Below, one piece after another: positions 55,177-62,821 of a DNA stretch of 64,000 bases. The stretch lies in NCBI GenBank assembly GCA_020024155.1, contig JAHHUE010000002.1:1-64000 (forward strand). The letters run 5' to 3'. The translations under genes were made by a program, and so were the position numbers. The notes below the pieces were generated by a model, which was not told the origin of the DNA, ran no database searches, and was given only the letters and a program-made list of their open reading frames with translations. Source of the stretch: Oscillospiraceae bacterium. Its GTDB lineage: Bacteria > Bacillota > Clostridia > Oscillospirales > Ruminococcaceae. How positions within the stretch are numbered: the first letter of the stretch is position 1; each line of letters begins with the position of its first letter.

Positions 55177-56340
55177 TTAAAGCATAATTTCAACATCGCT
55201 AATTGGATATGCCTTACATGAATGAATATATCCATATTTTTCATCTGCATAACGACGGAGCATACCTTTTGCAAGAAATACATTACCTGAAACAAGTTTT
55301 ACACGGCATAGACTACATTCACCACTGCGACAGCAAACATTCACTCTTACACCAGCTCTTTCCAATGCTACAAGTATAGACTCGCTTGATTTTGCAGGTA
55401 TAACTTTATCCCCAACTTTAAGATTAAATACTTCACTTCCATTAAGTTCTTTTGGCCAACCTGGTTCATTTTGAATATCACGGCGTGTACCAAACATTTC
55501 TCTACGGATTTTCTTTTCCGGAACACCAAGCACCTGCAATTCTTTTTTACAGAAATCGTTCATAACTTGTGGACCACAAATGTATGTTGTGCGTTCTATA
55601 AAATCCGGTACTAAACGATAGATAAGCTCACCGTTCATAAATCCTTTTTCTCCTGTCCAACCTTCAACATCATCAGAAACTATAAGCTGATATTTGAAGT
55701 TTGGATATTTTTTTGTGTAAGCAGAAAGCTCTTCATGAAAAAGTGCAACTTGTGGATTGCGACAACCATAAAGCATAACAATATCTCTATCAAGAGAAGC
55801 TTCTAGAATTTCTCTTGTCATACTCATAAATGGAGTTACACCGCTGCCACCTGCCAAAAATAAAGATTTTTTACTGTGAAAAACCGGTTGATGACGAAAC
55901 ACCCCTGCCGGACCATTTGCTGTAAATGTATCGCCGATTTTTGCATTTTCAATAAGGTATGATGAAACAAATCCATCTGGAATACCTGCAACAGTAATTT
56001 CATAATATCCCCTCTGTCTTGGAGATGATGAAATACTATATGGTCTGCTTGTTCTAACACCTTCTATTGTTGTAAATATATTTATGTACTGGCCTGCCTC
56101 AAATGGTGGCAAATATCCGTCTTTTGATGAAAAACGAATAATTTTTGCATTTTTACCTGTATCAATAACATTACTTACCACAAGTTCAAGTTCTTTTTTA
56201 TGCAAGGCATTAGCCGATTTCGCAACATCTTCTTCACAAATTTTATCAAGTGAAACATTACGCATAACACGAATATTTTCCATAACTTCTTCACCGTGAA
56301 CCAAAGTTCCGAGAAGTGTTTCTTTAATATTTTTAGCCAT
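55177..56340 (-). CDS. flavin reductase with C-terminal 2Fe-2S ferredoxin domain
   Basis: A 387-residue soluble electron-transfer protein. After a 45-residue lead is an FNR-type module: FEAGQYINIFTT and TSRPYSISSSPRQ bind FAD, LAGGSGVTPFMSM and LYGCRNPQ bind NAD(P)H, and YICGPQVMNDFC ends the domain (about 275). The last 90 residues are a plant-type ferredoxin with CCRSGECSLCRVKL and HSCKAYP (CX4CX2C plus a distant Cys). This layout is that of oxygenase/reductase partners, used anaerobically here. It begins three bases after the flavoenzyme stop. Confidence 0.92.
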   Translation of the reverse strand: MAKNIKETLLGTLVHGEEVMENIRVMRNVSLDKICEEDVAKSANALHKKELELVVSNVIDTGKNAKIIRFSSKDGYLPPFEAGQYINIFTTIEGVRTSRPYSISSSPRQRGYYEITVAGIPDGFVSSYLIENAKIGDTFTANGPAGVFRHQPVFHSKKSLFLAGGSGVTPFMSMTREILEASLDRDIVMLYGCRNPQVALFHEELSAYTKKYPNFKYQLIVSDDVEGWTGEKGFMNGELIYRLVPDFIERTTYICGPQVMNDFCKKELQVLGVPEKKIRREMFGTRRDIQNEPGWPKELNGSEVFNLKVGDKVIPAKSSESILVALERAGVRVNVCCRSGECSLCRVKLVSGNVFLAKGMLRRYADEKYGYIHSCKAYPISDVEIML

Positions 56341-56343
56341 TAG

Positions 56344-57882
56344 TTAAACCTCCTTAGCAACTTTTGATGCAACAGTATCTGCGTATGTATAGTTAGGACC
56401 AAAGCCACAAGCGTTAACCCAACCGCTTGCAAATTCAAGATTTGGGATTTTACTTTCTGATGGGAAGAAAAATACTGACTGCATTAAATCCTGTTCATAT
56501 CCATAAATAGCGCCACCTGGGTGACCAAGATAACGCATATGTGTCAAAGGAGTTGCAACTTCCATTTCTTCAATATGTTCTGTAATACCCGGATACATTT
56601 TTTCAAGTCTTGCAACAATTCTTCTGCCTGCCTCGTATTTCATTTCATAATACTGCTCAGGTGTGAGTTTTTCCCATTCTGTACCATATTTAAGTGTACC
56701 TGCTGTTATAATACTTGTTCCTTTTGGGGAAACACTTGGGTCATCAACAGTGTAGCAAGTTGCAACAAGAGGGTCATTTTCTGGCAAAAGTTTATAAGCA
56801 TCTGCAAAGTCTTTATTTGCATCTAAACTTTCATAATTAAGTGTAAATGATGTGTGAAAGCCGATTTCCTCTGGTGTGCAGTCAAGACCGATAAAGCATG
56901 TAATTGCAGAAATACCGACCGTATATGGTTTAAGATATTCTCTTGCACTTTGTGGAACTTCTTTTGGTTCAAGAAGATTGCCGTATGTTGCAAGTGGAGA
57001 AATATTTGAGATTATCTTTTTAGCACGATATTCAACACCGTTTTCATCTATAACACCAACAGCCTTTCCGTTTTCAAGAACAATGCGTTTTACACCACAA
57101 TTAAGTTTAACAACGCCACCCATTCTCTGTGCTGCTTCCATAATGGCTTGGTTCATCATCATTGATGTGCCACATAGATAAAACGGTTTTGTTTCAAGAT
57201 AGAAATTTGTACATTTTGCAAGTATTGCAAAAGGAAATCTTGTTGGCGGCATACCCATAAAGCACCAGTAAGCACTTAAAGCAAGTTTAAGTTTTGGGTT
57301 TTTAAAAAATTCATCAAGAACTTCTTGGGTTGATTTAAGAGCATAGTTTGCCAAAGTAGGATATTTTTTTGGAAAACCTGCTTTCATAATAGCTTTTTTA
57401 ATTGCACCAGGTTCTTCTGTACTGCCTGCACTTTTTGCAGCAAAGTCAGCAGATTCTTCACAGAATTTATAAACAGTATCATAATATTTTCTTATAGATT
57501 CAGCCTCTGACGGGAATTCTTTGCAAAGGAAATCTTCACACTCTTTTCTGTCTGATGGCAAACTAATACCTGTTCCGTCTGGAAAGTTTACACGATAAAG
57601 TTCTTTAATCTGTATCCAATCAATTTCATCTTCAATACCATAACGAGCAAATTGTTTTCTAAGTTGACCTGGATTTTCTTTTGTTCCCATATGGGAAAGT
57701 TGGTGTAACGCAATTTCAAATTCAAAACGACCACGACAAAAACTTGAGCCACAACCACCAGGAATATTATGTTTTTCAAAAAGAATTACACTTTTTCCTT
57801 TTTCAGCCAATGTTGCAGCGGCAGCAAGACCACCGTTTCCTGCACCTATGACAATTACATCATACTGATTCATATTTTTCAC
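56344..57882 (-). CDS. FAD-dependent oxidoreductase, CrtI/RetSat-like
   Basis: A 512-residue flavoprotein of the phytoene desaturase superfamily. VIVIGAGNGGLAAAATLAEKGKSVILFEKHNIPGG (residues 9-43) is the dinucleotide-binding fold. Further motifs are FEFEIALHQLSHMG near 55, a variant of the family's substrate channel, and SGWVNACGFGPNYTY near the end, the FAD C-terminal motif. Family members desaturate or saturate isoprenoid or retinol double bonds, or isomerise carotenoids. The bond acted on here is unknown. It is the centre of a redox operon with a dedicated reductase. Confidence 0.88.
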   Translation of the reverse strand: MKNMNQYDVIVIGAGNGGLAAAATLAEKGKSVILFEKHNIPGGCGSSFCRGRFEFEIALHQLSHMGTKENPGQLRKQFARYGIEDEIDWIQIKELYRVNFPDGTGISLPSDRKECEDFLCKEFPSEAESIRKYYDTVYKFCEESADFAAKSAGSTEEPGAIKKAIMKAGFPKKYPTLANYALKSTQEVLDEFFKNPKLKLALSAYWCFMGMPPTRFPFAILAKCTNFYLETKPFYLCGTSMMMNQAIMEAAQRMGGVVKLNCGVKRIVLENGKAVGVIDENGVEYRAKKIISNISPLATYGNLLEPKEVPQSAREYLKPYTVGISAITCFIGLDCTPEEIGFHTSFTLNYESLDANKDFADAYKLLPENDPLVATCYTVDDPSVSPKGTSIITAGTLKYGTEWEKLTPEQYYEMKYEAGRRIVARLEKMYPGITEHIEEMEVATPLTHMRYLGHPGGAIYGYEQDLMQSVFFFPSESKIPNLEFASGWVNACGFGPNYTYADTVASKVAKEV

Positions 57883-57956
57883 CTTTCTAATAGCAAGCTG
57901 TGTTTAATATATAATTTGTAAAATCCAGCTTATGTTTTTATTCTATATTTTTAGCT

Positions 57957-58817
57957 TTATACTGTTGGTGCTGCCAAAGGAGCAAATGTAAATGTAATTC
58001 CTCCATTTTGCATCATTAACACAATACAAGCACCAATAAGTACAAGATTTATTATCATACATATAATTTGAACAGGTGTTTGTTTTGTCCACTGAACAAA
58101 TTTATCAAATTTTTGGTTATAATATTCTCTTTCAAACCAGTCTTTTGCACCAATCTGCATCCAACCACCAATAGAAAGTGAGTTTGCTCTTAACAACAAC
58201 CACATGCCAATGCCACCATAAGCACCAAGACCTATTGTACAAAGACAACCTAAAAGTGGAGCTAAAAGGAAACCAACATGCATTAAAGCAACAGAGGGAG
58301 AAAATTCATTAGTTACAAAAATCCAGTTCCATATTGTATAAGCGATAGCGTACATAATTGTAATTATAGGCAATGCACCTTTTGCAAGGTAATAATCTCC
58401 AAATGGAGCATCAAATTGCCAAATGCCTCTCAAAACAACAACACCAATAGCCACTGCAAAGCCTGAAATTGCATTAAAATATTTTTTGTAACGCAAAAGG
58501 TCTGTAAGAGTTGCTTCCAAAATATTTACAATGAGCATAAGCATTATTACATCAACATAAACCTGTGGATTAAATAATCTAAATGCTGCCAAAATTATAG
58601 CTATACGCATTGTAAGCAATGTTGTCAGTTTAAGTTTTTCAAAGAAAACGGGTTTTGCAAGTATCAAAACTAATATTGACGGGATAACTACAATTGGAAT
58701 ATTAGCTTCAATAGGGTAAAAAGCTGTTAAAATTGCCAGTCCTGTAATTGCTGCGGTAAACATAATCCATTTGATATAGATATCTGCCTTACCTACTTTT
58801 TGATTTGCAGTTTGCAT
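57957..58817 (-). CDS. membrane protein distantly resembling DUF5692
   Basis: A 286-residue protein with about eight helices. I recognise no named family. Motif positions echo the DUF5692 protein of the same operon: NILEATLTDLLR here against NIIEAIYRDIEV there, and TIWNWIFVTNEFSPSVALMHVG against DLWNVAYCYNSISTRAMYAG. They may be paralogous subunits of one complex. It leads the enzyme genes, 74 bp before the flavoenzyme, and starts with AAGGAG nine bases upstream. Confidence 0.7.
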   Translation of the reverse strand: MQTANQKVGKADIYIKWIMFTAAITGLAILTAFYPIEANIPIVVIPSILVLILAKPVFFEKLKLTTLLTMRIAIILAAFRLFNPQVYVDVIMLMLIVNILEATLTDLLRYKKYFNAISGFAVAIGVVVLRGIWQFDAPFGDYYLAKGALPIITIMYAIAYTIWNWIFVTNEFSPSVALMHVGFLLAPLLGCLCTIGLGAYGGIGMWLLLRANSLSIGGWMQIGAKDWFEREYYNQKFDKFVQWTKQTPVQIICMIINLVLIGACIVLMMQNGGITFTFAPLAAPTV

Positions 58818-58955
58818 AAAATAAACTCTCCTTCAAAATTTTTATTTTGAAACACTATGCTTTTTGCACAATGTTAAATTACTTAAAATACTTGCATTAT
58901 CTAAGAATTTTGCCCTTTTATTAAAATAAATCTGCGTTTAATCTATGTTTACAAT

Positions 58956-59582
58956 TTATCTTTTACAATATGCGTCTGCCATAATATCGCAAAAGCAATC
59001 CAATCTTTTTTTTGAAAATTCAATATATTCTTCATCATTTCTGCCACTAACAGCAATTTTTTGTATCAGTCCTAGCAGAGAGTCAAATGTATCATAATAA
59101 AGCATTGCTATGTCTATATCTGTTCTTATACTTCCATCTTCCATACCGTTTTTTATTGCTATTGCAAGTGGACTTATTGATTTTTCAGCTGTTAAAACAT
59201 ATCTGTTTTCTATCAATTTGGATTTTCCCATACGATATAAATACGTTTCTGCCTCATGAATAAATACATATTGTTTTCTATTGTCAAAGCACAAATCTGT
59301 GTATGCTTTCAATACCTCTCTAATCTGCTGTGAACCAAGTGTATTTTTATCTACTCTTTCATCGTATTGCTCTTTTACTTTATTTTTTAAAATTTTCCAA
59401 AATAGCAACAGGGATTCAAAAACTAAATCGGCTTTTGTATCAAAGTAACGAAAAACACTTCTTTCTGTAAGCCCTGCTTTTTCTGCAACATCAGAAACTT
59501 TTGTTTTTTCAATGCCATTTTCTATAAAGCTATTTAAAGCACAATGTAAAACTTTATCTATATTTTTTTCTTTTACAGTCAT
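58956..59582 (-). CDS. TetR-family transcriptional repressor
   Basis: A 208-residue repressor. The N-terminal helix-turn-helix (IDKVLHCALNSFIENGIEKTKVSDVAEKAGLTERSVFRYFDTKADLVFESLL) is typical; the C-terminal all-helical ligand domain is variable. It is 138 bp ahead of the membrane protein and on the same strand, so the whole operon can be read from its promoter. A perfect 7-3-7 palindrome at its transcription start suggests autorepression. The effector may be the substrate of the flavoenzyme. Confidence 0.92.
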   Translation of the reverse strand: MTVKEKNIDKVLHCALNSFIENGIEKTKVSDVAEKAGLTERSVFRYFDTKADLVFESLLLFWKILKNKVKEQYDERVDKNTLGSQQIREVLKAYTDLCFDNRKQYVFIHEAETYLYRMGKSKLIENRYVLTAEKSISPLAIAIKNGMEDGSIRTDIDIAMLYYDTFDSLLGLIQKIAVSGRNDEEYIEFSKKRLDCFCDIMADAYCKR

Positions 59583-59625
59583 TTTTTATCGCTCTTATCT
59601 ATTAAAATTCATTTTGTTATTTTTT

Positions 59626-59673
59626 TGTCAGTCTTACTGACACTATTATATAAAATCCTTTGTAATATTTCAA
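59626..59673 (-). promoter_or_regulatory. tetR promoter with palindromic operator
   Basis: The minus-strand promoter is TTGAAA (59668-59673), 17 bp, TATAAT (59645-59650). The palindrome TGTCAGT-3-ACTGACA (59626-59642) covers the transcription start. A TetR dimer there would block initiation. The same palindrome is not seen between tetR and the membrane gene (58818-58955). Confidence 0.85.
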
Positions 59674-59819
59674 TATAAAGTTAAATATTTTTTTAACAAT
59701 TATTTTGTGTATTTTTTGTCAACTGCTACAAATTTTATATCTTGCACAATCAAAATTTGATTATAAAATATTTTATTTATTAAATATTTTGATGTAATTC
59801 TATATTATATTTTTCAAAA

Positions 59820-59860
59820 ATAAAAAACAGACCATATTTTTATATAGTCTGTTTTACTTT
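59820..59860 (+). terminator. orphan hairpin before the BlaI relic
   Basis: Arms AAACAGAC(c)ATAT and ATAT(a)GTCTGTTT, then TACTTTTTT. It may be the terminator of a lost gene. The rest of 59674-59940 is AT-rich and shows no reading frame. Confidence 0.55.
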
Positions 59861-59940
59861 TTTATTAAATTATTTTAGTTTGCTATTCTAAATCAGTGTT
59901 AGTTTTAAATAAAAATTTATTCTAAACTTAAAATTATAAA

Positions 59941-60168
59941 TATTCTTTGGAAAAGGGCAATATTACAGCCAAAAAAATCTCAGATATTTTAAAAGCTGAA
60001 ATTGGTTAGAACATAAACACAACCTATACAGTAGTTAAAAAGTGCATTGCCAAAGGAGCTATCAAACGCATTGAACCAAATTTTATGTGTCATCCTTTAA
60101 TTACAAAAGAAGAGGTTCAGGCAGCTGAAACAGAAGAACTTGTAAATAATTTATTTTACAATTCCTAA
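59941..60168 (+). pseudogene. BlaI/MecI-family repressor relic
   Basis: A plus-strand frame reads KGNITAKKISDILKAEIG, then TAG where the family has Trp, and continues as NINTTYTVVKKCIAKGAI and HPLITKEEVQAAETEELVNNLF to a stop at 60168. This covers most of the winged helix of BlaI/MecI-type repressors. The usual first helices are missing or in another frame (ILWK), so it is dead. Confidence 0.8.
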
Positions 60169-60169
60169 A

Positions 60170-60420
60170 AAATATAAACACACTGAAAACTGGAATATTC
60201 ATATTTATGGACAAAAAGAATTTCCCGATGGTATGACTATGAGTGACCACTTATTTGAAGATATAAATGAAACTCACAATTGAGAAAAGGAAAAGAATAT
60301 AGTATTAACCTTGACGGTCAATATTACACTGAACTTGAAATAACTATATTTCTGCCAAACAATGTTAAAAAAACAATAAATCTTTTAAATTACAGTCAGT
60401 ATATAATGTTTAAATTTTAG
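60170..60420 (+). pseudogene. BlaR1/M56-type antirepressor C-terminal relic
   Basis: Just after the BlaI relic, one frame reads ENWNIHIYGQKEFPDGMTMSDHLFEDINETHN to a TGA, and the shifted frame reads EYSINLDGQYYTELEITIFLP and KKTINLLNYSQYIMFKF to the stop at 60420. The order after blaI and the content fit the extracellular C-terminal part of M56-type sensors of blaR1 operons. The protease part is gone. Confidence 0.6.
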
Positions 60421-60432
60421 TACAATTTAACG

Positions 60433-60482
60433 GTCTATGCCTAGATTTTCTATGAATAAATCTAAGCATAGACTTATTTTTA
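60433..60482 (+). terminator. terminator of the former blaI-blaR1 operon
   Basis: Arms GTCTATGCCTAGATTT (60433-60448) and AAATCTAAGCATAGAC (60458-60473), 16 bp with one mismatch, then TTATTTTTAT. Confidence 0.85.
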
Positions 60483-60588
60483 TACTTATTCTAATTTAAT
60501 ATTCTTATATTATAATTATGTATATACTTGCAATATTAAATATATATACATATAATATCATTATATAATTTTTAAGAAGGTGAATTGT

Positions 60589-61926
60589 ATGGTAAAAACC
60601 GTTGAACCAATGACCAGCGGTCCTATTTGGAAAAGAATCACATTATTTGCATTACCTATCCTTATTGGAAACTTATTTCAACAAATGTACAACACTGTTG
60701 ACTCTTTAATTGTTGGAAACTTTTTAGGAAGTAGTGCTTTGGCTGCCGTAAGTTCCTCAGGTAGCCTTATTTTTATGATGATAGGCTTTTTTAGTGGTAT
60801 TTCAATTGGTGCCGGTGTTATTGTTGCTAGATTATTTGGTGCACAAGACAAAGAAAACTTGCGTACAGCAGTACACACAACTGTTGCTTTTGGTATTCTG
60901 GCAGGCATTTTAATGACTTTAATTGGTATTATATTTACCCCACAAATACTCAAAATTATGGGTACTCCGGAAAGTGTTATGCCTGAATCTGTAACATATT
61001 TACAAGTTTATTTTGCAGGCTCTCTTGGCTTTATTATGTACAACATATTTGTTGGTATTTTACAAGCTGTTGGCGATAGCCGCCACCCTTTATATTATCT
61101 TATCACCTCATCAATAATAAACCTTGTACTAGATATTGTATTTATAGCATTTTTAAACTTTGGTGTTGGTGGTGCAGCTTTGGCAACAGTTATCTCTCAG
61201 TTTGTAAGTGCTGGTCTTTGTATGATTCAGTTAATGAGAACAAAAGATTGTTACAGACTTCAATTAAATAAAATATGTTTTAACAAAAATATACTTAAAC
61301 AAATTTTTACCATCGGTTTACCTTCTGGTATTCAAAACTCTATAACTGCTTTTGCAAATCTGGTTGTACAATCTCATATCAACTCTTTTGGAGAAATGGC
61401 TATGGCTGGCTGTGGTGCATACAGCAAAATTGAGGGCTTTGCTTTTCTTCCAATAACAAGTTTTACTATGGCTCTTACAACATTTGTAAGCCAAAATATT
61501 GGTGCAAAAGAATATGAACGCACAAAAGAGGGTGCTCGTTTTGGTATTTTGGCAACTGTTATCCTTTCTGAGCTTATAGGTGTAGTTGTATTTATTTTTG
61601 CTCAACAAATGATTGCAGCATTTGACCCTACCCCAGAAGTTGTTAACTATGGTATTGCAAAAGCTAAAACAGCATCACTGTTTTTCTTCTTATTGGCTTA
61701 TTCACATTCTATTGCTGCTATAATGCGTGGTGCTGGCAAGTCAATTGTTCCTATGGTTGTTATGATGGCTTTTTGGTGTGTTGTGCGCGTAAGTTTCTTA
61801 ACTATCACAATTCCTTTAACTCATAGCATTTATATGTTATTTATTGTTTATCCTCTTACTTGGGCATTAAGTTCTATTGCATTCTTTATATACTATAAAA
61901 AAGCAGACTGGATGCGATGTATGTAA
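60589..61926 (+). CDS. MATE-family efflux transporter, DinF-like subgroup
   Basis: A 445-residue transporter with twelve helices. The opening ITLFALPILIGNLFQQMYNTVDSLIVGNFLGSSALAAVSSSG and the second-half QNIGAKEYERTKEGARFG are typical of the large MATE clade in Clostridia. It probably exports toxic compounds. I start at 60589 with AAGAAGG nearby; the frame opens nine bases earlier at GTG. It lies just downstream of the bla relic, but no regulator is intact beside it. Confidence 0.93.
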   Translation: MVKTVEPMTSGPIWKRITLFALPILIGNLFQQMYNTVDSLIVGNFLGSSALAAVSSSGSLIFMMIGFFSGISIGAGVIVARLFGAQDKENLRTAVHTTVAFGILAGILMTLIGIIFTPQILKIMGTPESVMPESVTYLQVYFAGSLGFIMYNIFVGILQAVGDSRHPLYYLITSSIINLVLDIVFIAFLNFGVGGAALATVISQFVSAGLCMIQLMRTKDCYRLQLNKICFNKNILKQIFTIGLPSGIQNSITAFANLVVQSHINSFGEMAMAGCGAYSKIEGFAFLPITSFTMALTTFVSQNIGAKEYERTKEGARFGILATVILSELIGVVVFIFAQQMIAAFDPTPEVVNYGIAKAKTASLFFFLLAYSHSIAAIMRGAGKSIVPMVVMMAFWCVVRVSFLTITIPLTHSIYMLFIVYPLTWALSSIAFFIYYKKADWMRCM

Positions 61927-62019
61927 ATAACTTAAATGGCAATATCCATTTGCTAAAAATATCTATTATATTGTTATATTTATTAAATTTAACGATTACT
62001 TTATATAGTATATATAATA

Positions 62020-62045
62020 AAACCACAGTAATTTAACTGTGGTTT
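62020..62045 (+). terminator. terminator after the second MATE gene
   Basis: Arms AAACCACAGT (62020-62029) and ACTGTGGTTT (62036-62045), 10 bp, then TTATTTTT. Confidence 0.9.
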
Positions 62046-62089
62046 TTATTTTTGTACCAGTATTTCACTTGTGAAAAATGTTTGAAATG

Positions 62090-62131
62090 TTATATAATTT
62101 GATTGACAAATTATATAATTAGATTTACAAT
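62090..62131 (+). promoter_or_regulatory. promoter and palindromic operator of the RHH-clpB operon
   Basis: A perfect 12-bp inverted repeat, TTATATAATTTG (62090-62101) and CAAATTATATAA (62107-62118) with a five-base centre, overlaps the -35 box. The promoter is TTGACA (62103-62108), 17 bp, TACAAT (62126-62131). No CtsR box is visible. The RHH protein encoded just downstream is the natural candidate to bind. Confidence 0.85.
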
Positions 62132-62157
62132 TTTAAATATAAGGAGATGATAAAAAT

Positions 62158-62805
62158 ATGAGTAAATCTGTATATAGTATCGTTTTAGATGACGATGTTA
62201 TAAATATGATTGATGTAATGGCGTCACGGCAATCCACAAGCCGTTCAAATCTTATAAACAGAATTTTGGCGCAACACATAAGTGTTCCAACAGCAGAAAC
62301 TATGCTTAGTGATGTATATACATCAATTGATGAGTTTCTTAATGGTCATTCATCTCTGGCTGTTCAATTGCTGGGTAACAGTTCTATGATAAACATGCGT
62401 TCTTCCCTGCAATACAAATACAACCCAAGTGTAAAATATACTGTTGAAATTTTTGAAAAATGTGATTATCTTGGTCAATTAAAAGTTTCAATGCGTAGTC
62501 AAAATAAACAGTTAATTGAAATACTTGATAATTTCTTTTATCTTTGGGCTACATTGGAAATATCCTATTGTGGCATAACACAAGACAAAATATCATTGGG
62601 TAATGGCAAATATATGCGTTTATTCCGTATATATAATTGTAATAACTACAATGATTATGGCAAAAATATAGCTAGTTATATCAATTTGTTAGACAAATGC
62701 CTGAAAGAGTATTTTAACTGTTGCAATATTTCTCCTTCATCGGCAAATATTAATGTTAAACAAATTTTTATAAACAATATGACTAATACCATGAGTAAGT
62801 TATAA
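62158..62805 (+). CDS. ribbon-helix-helix regulator-like protein
   Basis: A 215-residue protein. Residues 1-45 fit a ribbon-helix-helix (CopG/MetJ type) DNA-binding motif: strand SVYSIVLDDDVINMIDVMAS, then helix STSRSNLINRILA. The rest (about 60-215) is a separate region of unknown fold with several Cys residues (CDYLGQ, SYCGI, YNCNNYND, FNCCNIS). The fixed position before clpB (16 bp) and a palindrome on its own promoter suggest a repressor that senses something through the C-terminal domain. Confidence 0.72.
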   Translation: MSKSVYSIVLDDDVINMIDVMASRQSTSRSNLINRILAQHISVPTAETMLSDVYTSIDEFLNGHSSLAVQLLGNSSMINMRSSLQYKYNPSVKYTVEIFEKCDYLGQLKVSMRSQNKQLIEILDNFFYLWATLEISYCGITQDKISLGNGKYMRLFRIYNCNNYNDYGKNIASYINLLDKCLKEYFNCCNISPSSANINVKQIFINNMTNTMSKL

Positions 62806-62821
62806 AAGGAGTGATTTTTTA

